Origin: Gigaspora margarita
Taxonomy: Eukaryota > Glomeromycota > Glomeromycetes > Diversisporales > Gigasporaceae
Assembly: GCA_009809945.1 (NCBI GenBank)
Contig: WTPW01000070.1
Coordinates: 39,686 to 103,685, forward strand
DNA: 64,000 nucleotides
Reading direction: 5' to 3'
Part shown: positions 33,246 through 44,476 of the stretch, piece by piece
Numbering within the stretch: the first letter of the stretch is position 1
Layout: each line of letters starts with the position of its first letter
The notes under the pieces: generated by a model
What the model saw: the letters and a program-made list of their open reading frames with translations, nothing else
Told to the model about the DNA's origin: nothing
Databases searched by the model: none
Made by a program: the position numbers and the translations under genes

Positions 33246-34015
33246 TAAATAATACAGTTATCCCTCCCTACAGTCACCTCCCATATAATCACAAACTCTA
33301 TACAATCACATGGTTTTTGGTTACCAATTTTTTTGTTATTAAAATCCCTTCTATATAGTCACAAATGTTTATAATCACTATCACACATAATTTCATATTT
33401 ATAGATACTTTTTAATAGTAAAATGTCTTCTATATAATCACACCTACTAGGCTTCTGCATGGGCTGGGTAGGCCGAGTACTAGTGATACCCTTACCCTAC
33501 CCGACAATCTATCTGAGCTCTACTCTTACCCTAGGGCTCAGATATTAGTACCCATACCAGACTCATTAAACTATGGGCACCCTTTGAACTACCCATGGGT
33601 CCCGTCAAAAATATAACAATCGATATTTTTTAAACTTTAATTATTTAATTAAAATAAAAAAGTTTGTATAGCATATAAATAAGAATCAGCATTTTAGATT
33701 ATTGTTATAAAACCAGAACTTCCATTAGTAACTTACCAATAAAACCACAGAATCTGTTAATACAAATTACAAAAAAAATCGTGTTTACAAACCTGTCTTT
33801 TATGCCAACATAAAAATTCTCTACAAAACTTTAGTATAAGGCCATGCAAAGTTAATTTTTTGTTTTGCATAACCTGTGATCTTTTTTTAATTCAATTGTG
33901 CCAATTATTCCATTTTTACTATTTAATTTTCTCTAGTGTTACTCGATTGTAACGTTAAATTTCTAGAGTTACCCGATAAAACTGAAAAAAAATTTAGAAT
34001 TTTCTGGGTATGAGC

Positions 34016-34125
34016 ATGAGTATATTAACTTACAGTAGATTAAAAAAAATCAGACCCAACGACTGAAATTTTGGAACATCATGTTATGCAGAACGAAAAA
34101 TTAACTTTGTGTAGCCTAATACACT
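34016..34125. repeat. Repeat D copy
   Basis: TTACAGTAGATTAAAA, CAGACCCAACGACTGA, then AACGAAAAATTAACTTTG and TAGCCTAAT follow the same order as in 1645-1795. Confidence 0.6.
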
Positions 34126-34411
34126 AGCAATCATAGGTAGTGCAACAAAAAAAATTTACATAAATCATACTACCTCATGCAATTCTGGGTATATCAGCTA
34201 GTTTTTTTTTATTTTAAATGCCAACGTTTTCATCAATAAAAAAACTAAAAAAAATTTAATAAACAAAATTTTTCACAGGCACGATCTTTATTTCAAATAC
34301 CATATTGCATTACTCTTGCTCATTTTTGTACCAACATGACTGTAAAACAAAAAAATATTTTTACATAAAACAAAAAAAATTTTTTTACATAAAAAAATAA
34401 AAATTTTTTTT

Positions 34412-34850
34412 CTATTCAAAAAATTCTCTACCTTCACTATCGGGTGTACCCACCTGAGCTCTAATTATAGCATGAATTCGTTCTGGTATTGAATGAACTA
34501 GCCTTTTGCAGGTTTCAATATCAATCACTTGCTAGACCTTTTAAATCTTTTGTCAAAGTTCTGTCTCACTCAAAATTTGTCCAGGGAGATTTCTTAACCA
34601 ATAGTCAATTTCATCCTACAGGTTTTTGATCGAGTTAAGATTTGGGGATTAGGGGGCCAATCGAAAAACTTGACCTTATTCCTCTTAAGCAAATGTTCTA
34701 TCAAGGTCGCCATATAGCAAGATGCTCCATCTTGTTGGAAAGTTACCTCTCTAACATCAAATTCTTGTTTTCTGATCATCCACATCAGGTTTTCATGAAG
34801 TATCATGTTTGCTATACCAGTAATTGCAATATATAGTGGGTTAGATTGAA
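34412..34850 (-). pseudogene. Tc1/mariner transposase, C-terminal fragment
   Basis: FQQDGASCYMATLIEHLLKR and KVKFFDWPPNPQILTR correspond to the second catalytic Asp block (FQQDNAPxH) and the DWPPxSPDLNP block of Tc1-type DD34E transposases. Further left, GQILSETEL and then ETCKRLVHSIPERIHAIIRA match the C-terminal segment, ending GREFFE with TAG at 34412. The conserved DLNPIEN is degraded and several stops intervene. The N-terminal helix-turn-helix part is absent. Confidence 0.85.
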
Positions 34851-34918
34851 TTAGTATAAGCTAATTATAAAAAGTTTCTAAATGCCAATTTTTAAATAGG
34901 TGTTGCAAAGAGAAAACC

Positions 34919-36752
34919 TTATATTGCTATATTAGTTTTAGCGCACTGATCAGCTTTTGAACATAACCATGATTTTATTGGTTGGTAGATCGATATAAAA
35001 CTACGAGTTACTGAGAAAAATTGGTTGATAATCAGATAATTTGGACAGCAAAAAATATTGACCAAAAGTTCTAGAAATCAATCATTTAAATATTTGGTTG
35101 AATGAAATTTTTTTGATATTCACTAATATATTCACTAATTTTTTATTAATCATATGTTTTATCAATAGCGGAGCATTTGTCATGTTCTTGCACTTGTTCT
35201 TACACTTGCACTTGTTCTTGAACTTGAGTCCACTATACAAAACGTTTTCAAATTCGTGAGAGAATCCAACAACAGTAAATTTGGAAATTCACATTTCACA
35301 GTTTTGTTTTGTTTAAGGGTGTTAATAAGGGCATTAAAATTTTATAATTATTACTTGAATGTTATAATAATTACTTGACCATGATAATGGTTATAATTAA
35401 CTTACATATTTCTGTTAGTTTTCCTACATTTAGGTTACATTTTTTGGATATGACAATCAAAAATGTTAAAGTGAACAGATTCAGAATTAAAGTATATAAG
35501 GAAAGTGAAGAACATAATTTTCACAACATTTACTAGATAGATTAGAATGTTAATTATACTTATTTATATTTAATTTTTTTATATAAAATTTTGATAGGAT
35601 AAAATGCACATGATTTGGAAACATGCGCATTAATGCGCATTCATGTGCATGATTGAGACATCATACGCATGCATGAAACCTATCTCTAGGCATGGCACAA
35701 CAAAAATTAGCATTACTAAATACACTTTAATTTTAATTTAGGCCATACTGTGCCATAAGTCATATACTGTATTACCGCGAAATAATGATCATGGGCATTA
35801 TTTTGAAAATCGCATTCCCTAAAAATATCATACTGGGTTTCGAAATAACGCCCATGTACGTCCCAAAATAGCGTGCATCATATATAGAATACTATATAAT
35901 TTAATGCATAACAAAAGTGTTCGATCATGTTTATCAGGTTCAGCAAATTTTTAAAGTTCAAACAAACTTCTTTTTCCACGCAGTCGAATCATAATTATAT
36001 AACTACATCATAATGTATTATACTGTAAATAGAGATGTATTTTATGCGTGCGCATGATTCCTCAATCATGCGCATGAATGCATGTTTCCAAATCATGCAC
36101 ATTTTATCTCATCAAAATTTTATATAGAAAATTAAATATTAGTATAATTAACTCAATTCTGGGTCTGTTTGCTTAAACATTTTGATTGGTTGTATCTGAA
36201 AAATGTGACCTAAATTGGGAAAACTACCAGAAATACGTAAGATGATTATAACGATTATCATGGTCAAGTTATTATTATAGCATTTGAGTAATTATTATAT
36301 CATTTTTTAACGCCCTTATTAATGCCCTAAAACAACACCAAATCGTGAAAAGTGAACTTTGCAAATTTACTTTTGTTGTTTTATTGTCTAATATTTACAA
36401 ACTATTTTGGGCTAAAAAAAGTTACGAATTTGAAATGTTTGTATAATGATCTCAAGTTCAAGAATAAGTGCAAGAATAAGTGCAAGTGCAAGAACAAGTG
36501 CAAGAAAACCACAATGCTCTGTGATAGATAAAACATAAGATTAATAAAAAAATAGTGAATATATTAGTAAATATAAAAAAAAATTTACATTCAACCAAAT
36601 ATTTAGATAATTGATTTCCAGAATTTTTTGTCTACCTGATAATCAACTAATTTTCTTAGCGATTCGTAGTTTTATGTCAATCTACCAATTAATAAAATCA
36701 CAGTTATGTTCAAAAGGTGATCAGTGTGCTAAACTAATATAGTAATATAATC
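34919..36752. repeat. Pair of ~710-760-bp repeats in inverted orientation
   Basis: 34919-35682 and 36043-36752 are diverged inverted copies: TCTTGCACTTGTTC-type words on the left face GAACAAGTGCAAGA on the right, and ATGCGCATTCATGTGCATGATT faces AATCATGCGCATGAATGCAT. The right copy lies inside the TIR element 35767-37335 and the left copy outside it, so they probably arrived separately. Confidence 0.65.
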
Positions 36753-37335
36753 AAGTTATTGTGCTTTAATGCTTTTGATTGGTTATATAACCTGTGATCA
36801 AAATGTTAAGACTAATATATCGATGAGCAAGTTATAATCAAAGAATGTCATCATAATTAAAATTCATTAACAATTGATATGAAATAATATAATTGTGAAG
36901 AACTGTGTCGGTGAATATTAATAAAAATTTTGTACTTGCAAAAAATGATATTGTAAGGGAATCAATCAAAACAAAAATAAAATTATCCCGCAGTCACAAA
37001 AGCCCTATCTGCACAAAAAATATCTATTAATTTCACATGTGAGTATATAATAAATGGTAATTGGCACTGCTTAATAATGAGAATAAAAAAAAACAATTTC
37101 AATCACACTTCCATTTTTGATTTGCTATATCCCAAGATTTTCTCTATTTAAAGAGATTGAGGTTTTTTGATTTTTAGATAAATATTTATATACTGAACAT
37201 GGGCGCTATTTTGTGCATCTTATACATATAGCTTAAAAATCAGTTTGCCTCAAAATAGCACACATGCGCGCACTCAAAATAGCATGCAGATGATCGAAAC
37301 ACCGCGCAGGTGCGCGTTATTTCGCGGTAATACAG
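35767..37335. mobile_element. 1569-bp TIR element with TA duplication
   Basis: Ends CTGTATTACCGCGAAATAA and the inverse, each flanked by TA. The flanks align with the uninterrupted sequence at 33050-33080 (CATAAGTCACAGAATGTTG against CATAAGTCATA...AATGTTAAG), which serves as an empty site. Subterminal AAAATAGCGTGCAT / CAAAATAGCACACATGCG words repeat. No transposase found. Confidence 0.8.
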
Positions 37336-37524
37336 TAAATGTTAAGTTCATAGTTTTTACTAATAAATAAATAATATTTTTTTTATTTTTACTTCTATTA
37401 AATCACATAATTTATTTTTATATAAGCTGTAATTATATAGAGGTAACCTTTGTAAATTCACGCTTCTTTATAATCACCTAAGTGGTATGTGTGCAAATGT
37501 GTGATTATATAAGAGGATGACTAT

Positions 37525-39140
37525 ATACATATTCATATAATCATGCTTTTTTACAGATTTTTGCTATATTTCACACAGTTTCGCAATTTAATTTAAAATT
37601 TTTATTTTTTTATTTATTATTATTATATATTATATTTTACATTTATTAAATATACATTTTTAATTAATATTATATACTTAATTATATATTAAATATTATT
37701 TTTACATTATTACAAATATTTTAAACTACTTTGCACTTCATCACATCTAATTCTATTACTATATACAAAAAACTAGCCCTATACACTTATTTTTGCTCAT
37801 CCTATAGTTAGCTATTATTATCGCTTCTTTGTTTTTTATTGTTTTTGAAAGTGTCAGAAGTTGTAGTTGGCATGCACAAGGTTTCAAAAAGTTGTTATAT
37901 TTTTTGCAAAGTGCCAAAATAAAATAAATTAATAAACAAAATTTAAAAATAAACCAAAAAAAACAAAAACAAAAAATTCAAAACAAAAAAAATAAAGCGA
38001 AACCTTGCAAGAACTGGCAAAAACTTGCCAAAATTAGCAAAAACTTGCGAAAACTTGCACTCATTTCTCTAAAAAAGTGTTCTTGAAAATTTAAAAATTG
38101 CTGGGATGTGTTCTTGAAAGTATCAGAAGTCATAGTTGGTATGCACAATATTTCGAAAAGTTTTGTTTTTCTCACAAAGAGAAAAAAAATAAATTAATAA
38201 AAAAATTTTAAAAATAAACCAAATAAACAAAAACAAAAAATACAAAAAAAAAAATAATTGAAATAAAACCTTGCAAGAACTTCAAAAACTTGCAAAAACT
38301 TGCAAAAACTTGTGAAAACTTGTGCATATTTCTTTAAAGAAGCATTCTTAAAATTTAGAAATTGCTAGTATGTGTTTTTGAAAGTATTGAAAGTCATAGT
38401 TGGCATGTGCAAGGTTTCGAAAAGTTGTTAGTTTTTCTTGCAAAGTGCTGAAATAAAATAAATTAATAAAAAATTTTAAAAATAAACTAAACAAAAACAA
38501 AAACAAAAAACATGAAACAAAAAAATAAATGAAGCGAAACCTTGCAAAAACTTGCAAAAACTTGTGCCCATTTCTCTAAAGAAGCATTTTTGAAAATTTA
38601 GAAATTGCTGGGGATGTGTTCTTGAAAGTGTCAGAAGTTGTAGTTGGCATGCACAAGGTTTTGAAAAGTTGGTTGTTTTTCTTGTAAAGTGCCGAAATAA
38701 AAATAAAAGAAAAAAATTAAAAAATAAATAAATAAAAAAATGAAAAAAACAAACGAAAACAAAAAAAATGAATGAAAACAAAAATAAAAAACAAAAGTGA
38801 AAAAAAAACAAAATAGCAGATTTAATTATAAACAAAAGATCTAATCTGATCTTGTAGTACAAAATTTGAACATTATCAAACTATTTCGAACTATTTCGAA
38901 AATTAGTCTAATGCGCAATCCAGGTTACAGATTTACTGATCCAGCTTGGTTTCCTAGTTCTAAAATATTTTTGAAAGGGTTCTAAATATTTCGTAACATA
39001 TTTTGAAATATTTTGAAATTACTTTTATAATATTTCGAAAATTTGATATTTCAAAATATTTCGAAATATATTATATAATATTTTGCTTATATTACAGTTC
39101 ATAAGATCTTATGTAAGATTACACTATAATAAATTTGCTG
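37525..39140. repeat. Family-C repeat, copy 1, with ~240-bp tandem units
   Basis: Starts TATTCATATAATCATGC. Contains about four units (from ~37849, 38117, 38380, 38616) with GTTGGCATGCACAAGGTTT, TTGCAAAGTGCCGAAATAAA and AAACTTGCAAAAACTTGC, then AAAGATCTAATCTGATCTTG and the ATTTCGAAATATT stretch, ending near AAATTTGCTGATAT. Copy 2 is at 40250-42240. A-rich minus-strand open stretches are simple-sequence artefacts. Confidence 0.55.
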
Positions 39141-40249
39141 ATATAGTCATAATCTATAAGTACAGATTTATCTAAAATTAGAGCAGCAGCTAGTCTTTGC
39201 ACTTGGAACCTAATAGATCAAGTCGTCATTCCATTCTACTAATTTTTTCAAAATTTTGCTGATTTATCTTCCTTTATTTAAAAAAATTTTTATTTACTTA
39301 TTTACTAATGTAGGTTTTAGCAATATGAAGCTCCTATCAATAAATAGTTTCAGCATATTTTCATGCATACTCCATGCTAGTACCTTTTCTTCTAGAGTTT
39401 GTAATTTATAGATCTTATTATTAAATATTTTGTGTATTCAATATGGGCCTAGCCATTTTTGCTCTAACTTTCTATCTTCTTCCATATTTAACTTTGCTCT
39501 ATATTGCTATACCTTATCTCCTGTTATAAAACTGTACAAGGTACATCAGTTGTTATGATCCAACCTTTGTTTTTCTTAAGACAATTTAATATTTCCTAGT
39601 GCTATGGCATGTGACTCCTGGAGGTGGTTGATAAGAGTTAAAATCCTAGTGAAGATCACAGATTGTACCTCTTCTTTCTTTATTTTTTTGGTAAAGTATA
39701 TAGTTATACCTAGTTTGATTTGTAATTGAGCTTCTCTATATCAGCAAATTTTATATATAGATATATATTGATTACTAACAGTGTATAAAATAGCATGATA
39801 AAAATCTGGATCTACCATTTTTTATATTGCATATACCGGTATTTTAAAATTGGGCCGGTGCAACAAACGGTGCGTGATCCAGAATTTTTTTGAAGTAACC
39901 AGTGCGTGCATCTATGTGCCCCCCAATGATCTGATAATCATTTTCTACTAATGCAGCTTTTTTTTTTTTTTGAACTGGTATTTTTTTATATAACAGGTGC
40001 ATGTACCGGTAAATTAAAATTTCTATTTTAAACACTGATTACTAACCGGTAAGATATATATCGATGATCAACACCTCGGTGATTATTATTGATAGTGATA
40101 GTAATCGATACATATCCAGTTAATCAATATACATCTAGTAGATATATATCAATTAACCAGATATATATCGATAATCAACACCCCTGCAAATTATTATCAA
40201 TAGTGATAGTAATTGATATATATCTAATATGATATCAATTAATAATTAT

Positions 40250-42240
40250 TATATTCACATAATCATGCTTTTTGCAAATTTTTAAATGTTTTACATGTTT
40301 TTGCAAGGTTTCGCAATTTATTATAAAATTTTATTTTTTTATTTATTATTATTATGTATTATATTTTAAAATTATTTATTTATTTATTATTATTATATAT
40401 TATATTATATTACATATTTTTATTATATATTATTATAAAAAAAATGAAAAACCAAAAAAAACCCCCAAAAAAATAACAAAAAAAAAACAAAAACAAAAAA
40501 ATAGTAATACTTTTAACTACTTTCGCATTTCATTGCATCTACTATCATATTCACTACTTCTTGCAAAGTGCCAGAGAAGTTAGAGTTAGTGTTCTTGTAA
40601 AATACCAGAAAAGTCAGATCATTTTCTTGCAAAGATTCGAAGAAGTCTGAAATAAATAAAATAAAATTAAAAAAATAAGTAAAAAAAAAAACAAACAAAA
40701 AACAAAAATATAAGCAAACTAAATAAAAAAACAAAGCCCCGAATTTCTATTTTCCTAAAGTAAGAGTTCATTTCTTATCCCTTAGATTGTAACACAGGCA
40801 AATTTGGCTGCGTATTTTAAAAATTTTAATAAAATTTTAATAAAATTTTAAATACTGATTTTAGCTATACCTTTTCTAAGTAAAAAATATTCTTTGAGTT
40901 TTGTTTTAGTAACTTTGTTATAAAAATTTTTTAAAATTATTAGAAATCTTTAGTATAATCAAAGTTTAAAGTTCTTGTATTAGCATTTTTACTATTAAAA
41001 TTTTCTTTAGATTTTCTTAAATTTTATATGTTCCCGTCTATAAAAAAAACTTTTACTTCTAATACAAGTCTTGATTTTTACAAATAAATCATCAAAGTTG
41101 CAATAATAAAAGTTATCATCTTTTATATAAACTACAATATTGTCTTAAGAACTATAGCTTTAAAACTAAAACTAAATAAGATTACAGAGAAATTGTGATA
41201 AAATTTTTTAAAAAATTTTTTCTTAAAGATATCTATTTTTAGCTTATATATAACTTAAAATTTTTTTCTTACAATATAAAAACTAATTTTGCAAAAAAGT
41301 AATCCTTATTTTTAAATATAATTGTACAAAGTTTTATTTAATTATCTTGATATTTAAAAAAAGTAAATCAGAGCAAAAAAAGTGCAAAAACGCAGGCAAA
41401 TTTGCCTGTGTTCTACTACAATCTAAGGGATAATTTAGAAATCGTTGAAGGTTTTCACAATGTGCCAGAATATTAAAAAAAATAAAAATTAAAGAAATAA
41501 GTAAAAAGAAAACAAACAAAAAAAACGGAATGTAAGCATATTGAATAAAAAAAAATAAAACCCAAATCTCCATTTCTCTGATGTAGAGTTCGTGATAGAA
41601 ATTGCTAAAGTCAAGTTGTATATATTCTTGCAAAGTGGCGGGAAAGTCTGGGTTTGCTTGCAAAGTGTCAAAAAACCTATGTTATTTTCCTCACAAATTG
41701 GCAGAATATTAAAAAAAATAAAATAAAAACAAAAACAAAAAAAACAATAATGTCAAATGAAAAAATAAATAAAGCACTAACTAAACCTTTATTTCTTTAA
41801 AGAGCCATTCTTGAAAATTTACAAATTGCTAGAGAAAGCAATTTTGTGTTCTTGCAAAATTTTGAAAGGCTGAGTTGGCTTGCACATAGTTTCTAAAGGT
41901 CGTTAGATTTCCAAAAGTTAGGGTTGATATTTGTTGTAAAAATGAAATAAAAAATTAAATAATAATAAGAAAAAAAATAAAAAACAAAACGAAACTTAAC
42001 GAAACTAAACGAAATGAAATGAACCAAAAAAAATCAAAATGAAAATAAAAACAAAAAAACAATGTAAAATTGATAGAAGATCTAAATTATAAGCAAAAAA
42101 AACATACAAAGATCTAATTTGATCTTGTACTATGATCATTGAAACATTTTGAACATTTTGAAAATATTAGTCAAACGCATCCTTGGTGATATAGATCTAC
42201 TGATCTAAAATATTTCGAAAGTATTTGAAATATTAAAAAA
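40250..42240. repeat. Family-C repeat, copy 2
   Basis: Begins TATTCACATAATCATGC, as at 37530, runs through TTGCAAAGTGCC-type repeats (40560-40640, 41630-41700, 41840-41900), and ends with AAAGATCTAATTTGATCTTG and ATTTCGAAAGTATTTGAAAT. Its middle (40800-41340) is AT-rich with nothing recognised. Confidence 0.5.
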
Positions 42241-42344
42241 AAAAGAAAAAAAAAAGAAAAAAAAGGGAAAAGAAAAAAGAGAAAAAGAAAAAAAGAGAAA
42301 AGAGAGAATAAAAGAGAAAGAGAGGTAAAAATCATTTGAAAACG

Positions 42345-42376
<32 letters not shown>
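42232..42376. repeat. Poly-purine tract followed by poly-T
   Basis: About 95 bases of almost pure A/G are followed by a T run of ~30. A mirror-type poly-pyrimidine tract lies at 57850-57958. Confidence 0.8.
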
Positions 42377-42441
42377 CCCTAAGCCAATTATTTTTGTTTT
42401 GTTTTTGTCTTTTTTTTTAGCCTACATTTTTTGAAATTTTA

Positions 42442-42500
42442 NNNNNNNNNNNNNNNNNNNNNNNNNNNNNNNNNNNNNNNNNNNNNNNNNNNNNNNNNNN
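42442..42500. other. Assembly gap (N run)
   Basis: 59 unknown bases next to a poly-T run. Confidence 0.99.
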
Positions 42501-42532
<32 letters not shown>

Positions 42533-43186
42533 GGTGACAATCAAAACATTATGTAATCGTTAAAGATCTGTTAATTGTTATATATCGTTTCAAATAATTT
42601 TGATTATAATCGATTTATAGATATATAACGATTTAATATAAAAAATGATATATATCAATTTAGATATATATCGATTTTTATCCAATTAATCGATATATAA
42701 CAATATTCTATAATCGATATAAAATGATTAAGTGTTATATATCGATCAAAATCTATATATAAAATTTCCTGATGTAAGTAAAATGCTTATATCTTGTAGT
42801 ATTATGGCACATTGTGTAATATGTGAATAGTGCTAAATGAATAAATTCATTCCAATCTTCAGTGTATTGTATCATACATTTAGATAATATCTCACATAGA
42901 GTTTAGTTAAACCTCTCAACTTGACTATTTGTTTGTAAATGATAGCTTGACAAAATTATATGTTTAATTCCTAAGCTTTAACAGAGACTTTTAATTGTCT
43001 TATTATCAAAATGAGTTCCTTAGTCAGAGACAATCTTCTTTGGACACCCATGTCTCTTAATAATTGCATCTACTATAAAAGAAGTGACAGATTCAGTCTT
43101 GCAATTAGATAATACACAGATTTGGACCATTTAGAGAAAAATTCTGTGACTATGATCAAATATTTGTTATATTTTTTAGTCTTGTA

Positions 43187-44476
43187 TAGGGTTCCGAAGT
43201 TTGATCTGAGTTTGATTTGAGTTTGATCAAACCCCAAATCAAACCAAACTCAAACTATAAATTTTATAAAGTTTGAGATCAAACCCAAATTCAAATAAAA
43301 AATAATCAAATTCAAACCAAACCCAAATACTATACTAAGTTTGATTTGAGTTTGATTTGAAGTTTGCAAACTAGTTTGAGTTTGAATAATATAAATATAT
43401 TTTATATTTTAAACAAGTTACTTAATTGATAATCCACCTATCAACTAGAGAGTGATCATAGGTGAAATCTGGCGTGCTTCTATTTAAAACTTTTTTCTTA
43501 CTAAGTTAATAGTACTTATTGACTAGTTGAAAGTTGTAGAGCTTGTCAGGACGCATCCAATGGTAGTTAGATCATCCAAATCGGCCTAGTGGATGATGAG
43601 ATATCATCAAAAAACAATTGGTTGACTATATAAATATCCGTAACGGAGATTACATATGAAAATCAATATAGGTGATCTAGAACTTTTTTTCTTACTAAGT
43701 TAACGATATATGTCCACTAATTGAAAGTGTAGAGCTCATCGAGATGCATATAACAGTAGTTAGATCATCCAAATTGGCCTAGTGGATGACAAGATATCAT
43801 TGAAAAATGATTGGTCAACTATATAAAAAATGATATATTTTATATAGTCAGTCAATCGTTTTTGAAGATATCTCGCCATCCACTAGGCTGATTTGGATGA
43901 TATAACCACTGTTAAATGTGTCTTGATGAGCTCTACAACTTTCGATTAGTTGGCATATATCGTTAACTTAGTAAAAAAAAGTTTTAGATAGAAGCACACC
44001 ATATTTCGCCTATAGTGATTTTCATATGTAATCTCTGTCACAGATTTTTATATAGTATCCCAATTATTTTTCGATGATATCTTGCCATCTACTGAACCGA
44101 TTTGGATGATCTAACCACCATTGGATACGTCCTGACAAGCTCTACAACTTTCAATTAGTGACATGTATCATTAACTTAGTAAAAAAATATTGCAGATAGA
44201 AGCATGCCACATTTCGCCTATAGGATCACTTTCTAGTTAACAGGCGGATCATCAATTAAAATATAAAAATATATTTATATTATTCAAATTCAAACTAATT
44301 TGCAAACTTCAAACTCAAATTCAAACCAAACTCAAATTTAACTAAAAAGTTTGCTTCAAATCAAACTCAAGTATTTTTTTTAATTATAGTTTGGGTTTGA
44401 GTTTGATTTCAAATTAAATTAAACCCAAATCTGACCTAAAGTTTGATTTGATCTGGGTTTGTAGGAACCCTAGTTT
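43187..44476. mobile_element. ~1.29-kb foldback element, hAT-like, in the Ty3/gypsy fossil
   Basis: Ends TAGGGTTCCGAAGTTTGATC and, inverted, TAGGGTTCCTACAAACCCAG. The outer arms are full of GTTTGATTTGAGTTTGA words; the inner arms (about 43433-44258) pair for ~400 bases each. Every inner arm holds two copies of a core with GTTGTAGAGCT, GGTAGTTAGATCATCCAAAT and GGCCTAGTGGAT, shared with 1847-2845. The inner part may be a separate foldback that landed in the loop of the outer one. Flanking 8-mers are only partly alike, so the target duplication has decayed. Confidence 0.7.

Larger units (their letters stand above)
33255..37523. mobile_element. Family-A pogo/Tc1-type element loaded with nested insertions
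   Basis: Left end TA-CAGTTATCCCTCCCTACAG (33255-33448, nearly identical to 15360-15555). The matching right end is at about 37340-37523 (TGTGATTATATAAGAGGATG, followed by TA). Between them lie GC-richer GGGTA/TACCC-rich sequence (33449-33610), a Tc1-type transposase fragment, an inverted pair of repeats and the TIR element 35767-37335. It is inferred to be one host element broken up by later insertions. Confidence 0.5.
39741..42772. mobile_element. ~3.0-kb TIR element inserted in the Ty3/gypsy fossil
   Basis: Ends TCAGCAAATTTTATATATAG and, inverted, TCAGGAAATTTTATATATAG, followed by GATATATATCGATTA-type sequence, as in 29483-31583. It contains a second family-C repeat, poly-purine and poly-T tracts and an assembly gap. 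No transposase is seen. Confidence 0.65.

Noticed and set aside
37978-38862. Overlapping Phe/Leu-rich minus-strand open frames
   Set aside because: They arise from A-rich spacers of the family-C tandem repeat and change with each unit; no conserved peptide results.
40272-40734. Open frames of about 70-100 residues on both strands
   Set aside because: Low-complexity Tyr/Ile/Phe sequence from T-rich repeat DNA, duplicated from 37540-37800 without reading-frame conservation.
43187-44476. The GTTTGATTTGAGTTTGA-rich arms as possible LTRs of the gypsy fossil
   Set aside because: The two arms are inverted, not direct, and the whole block interrupts the integrase region, so it is a separate DNA element.
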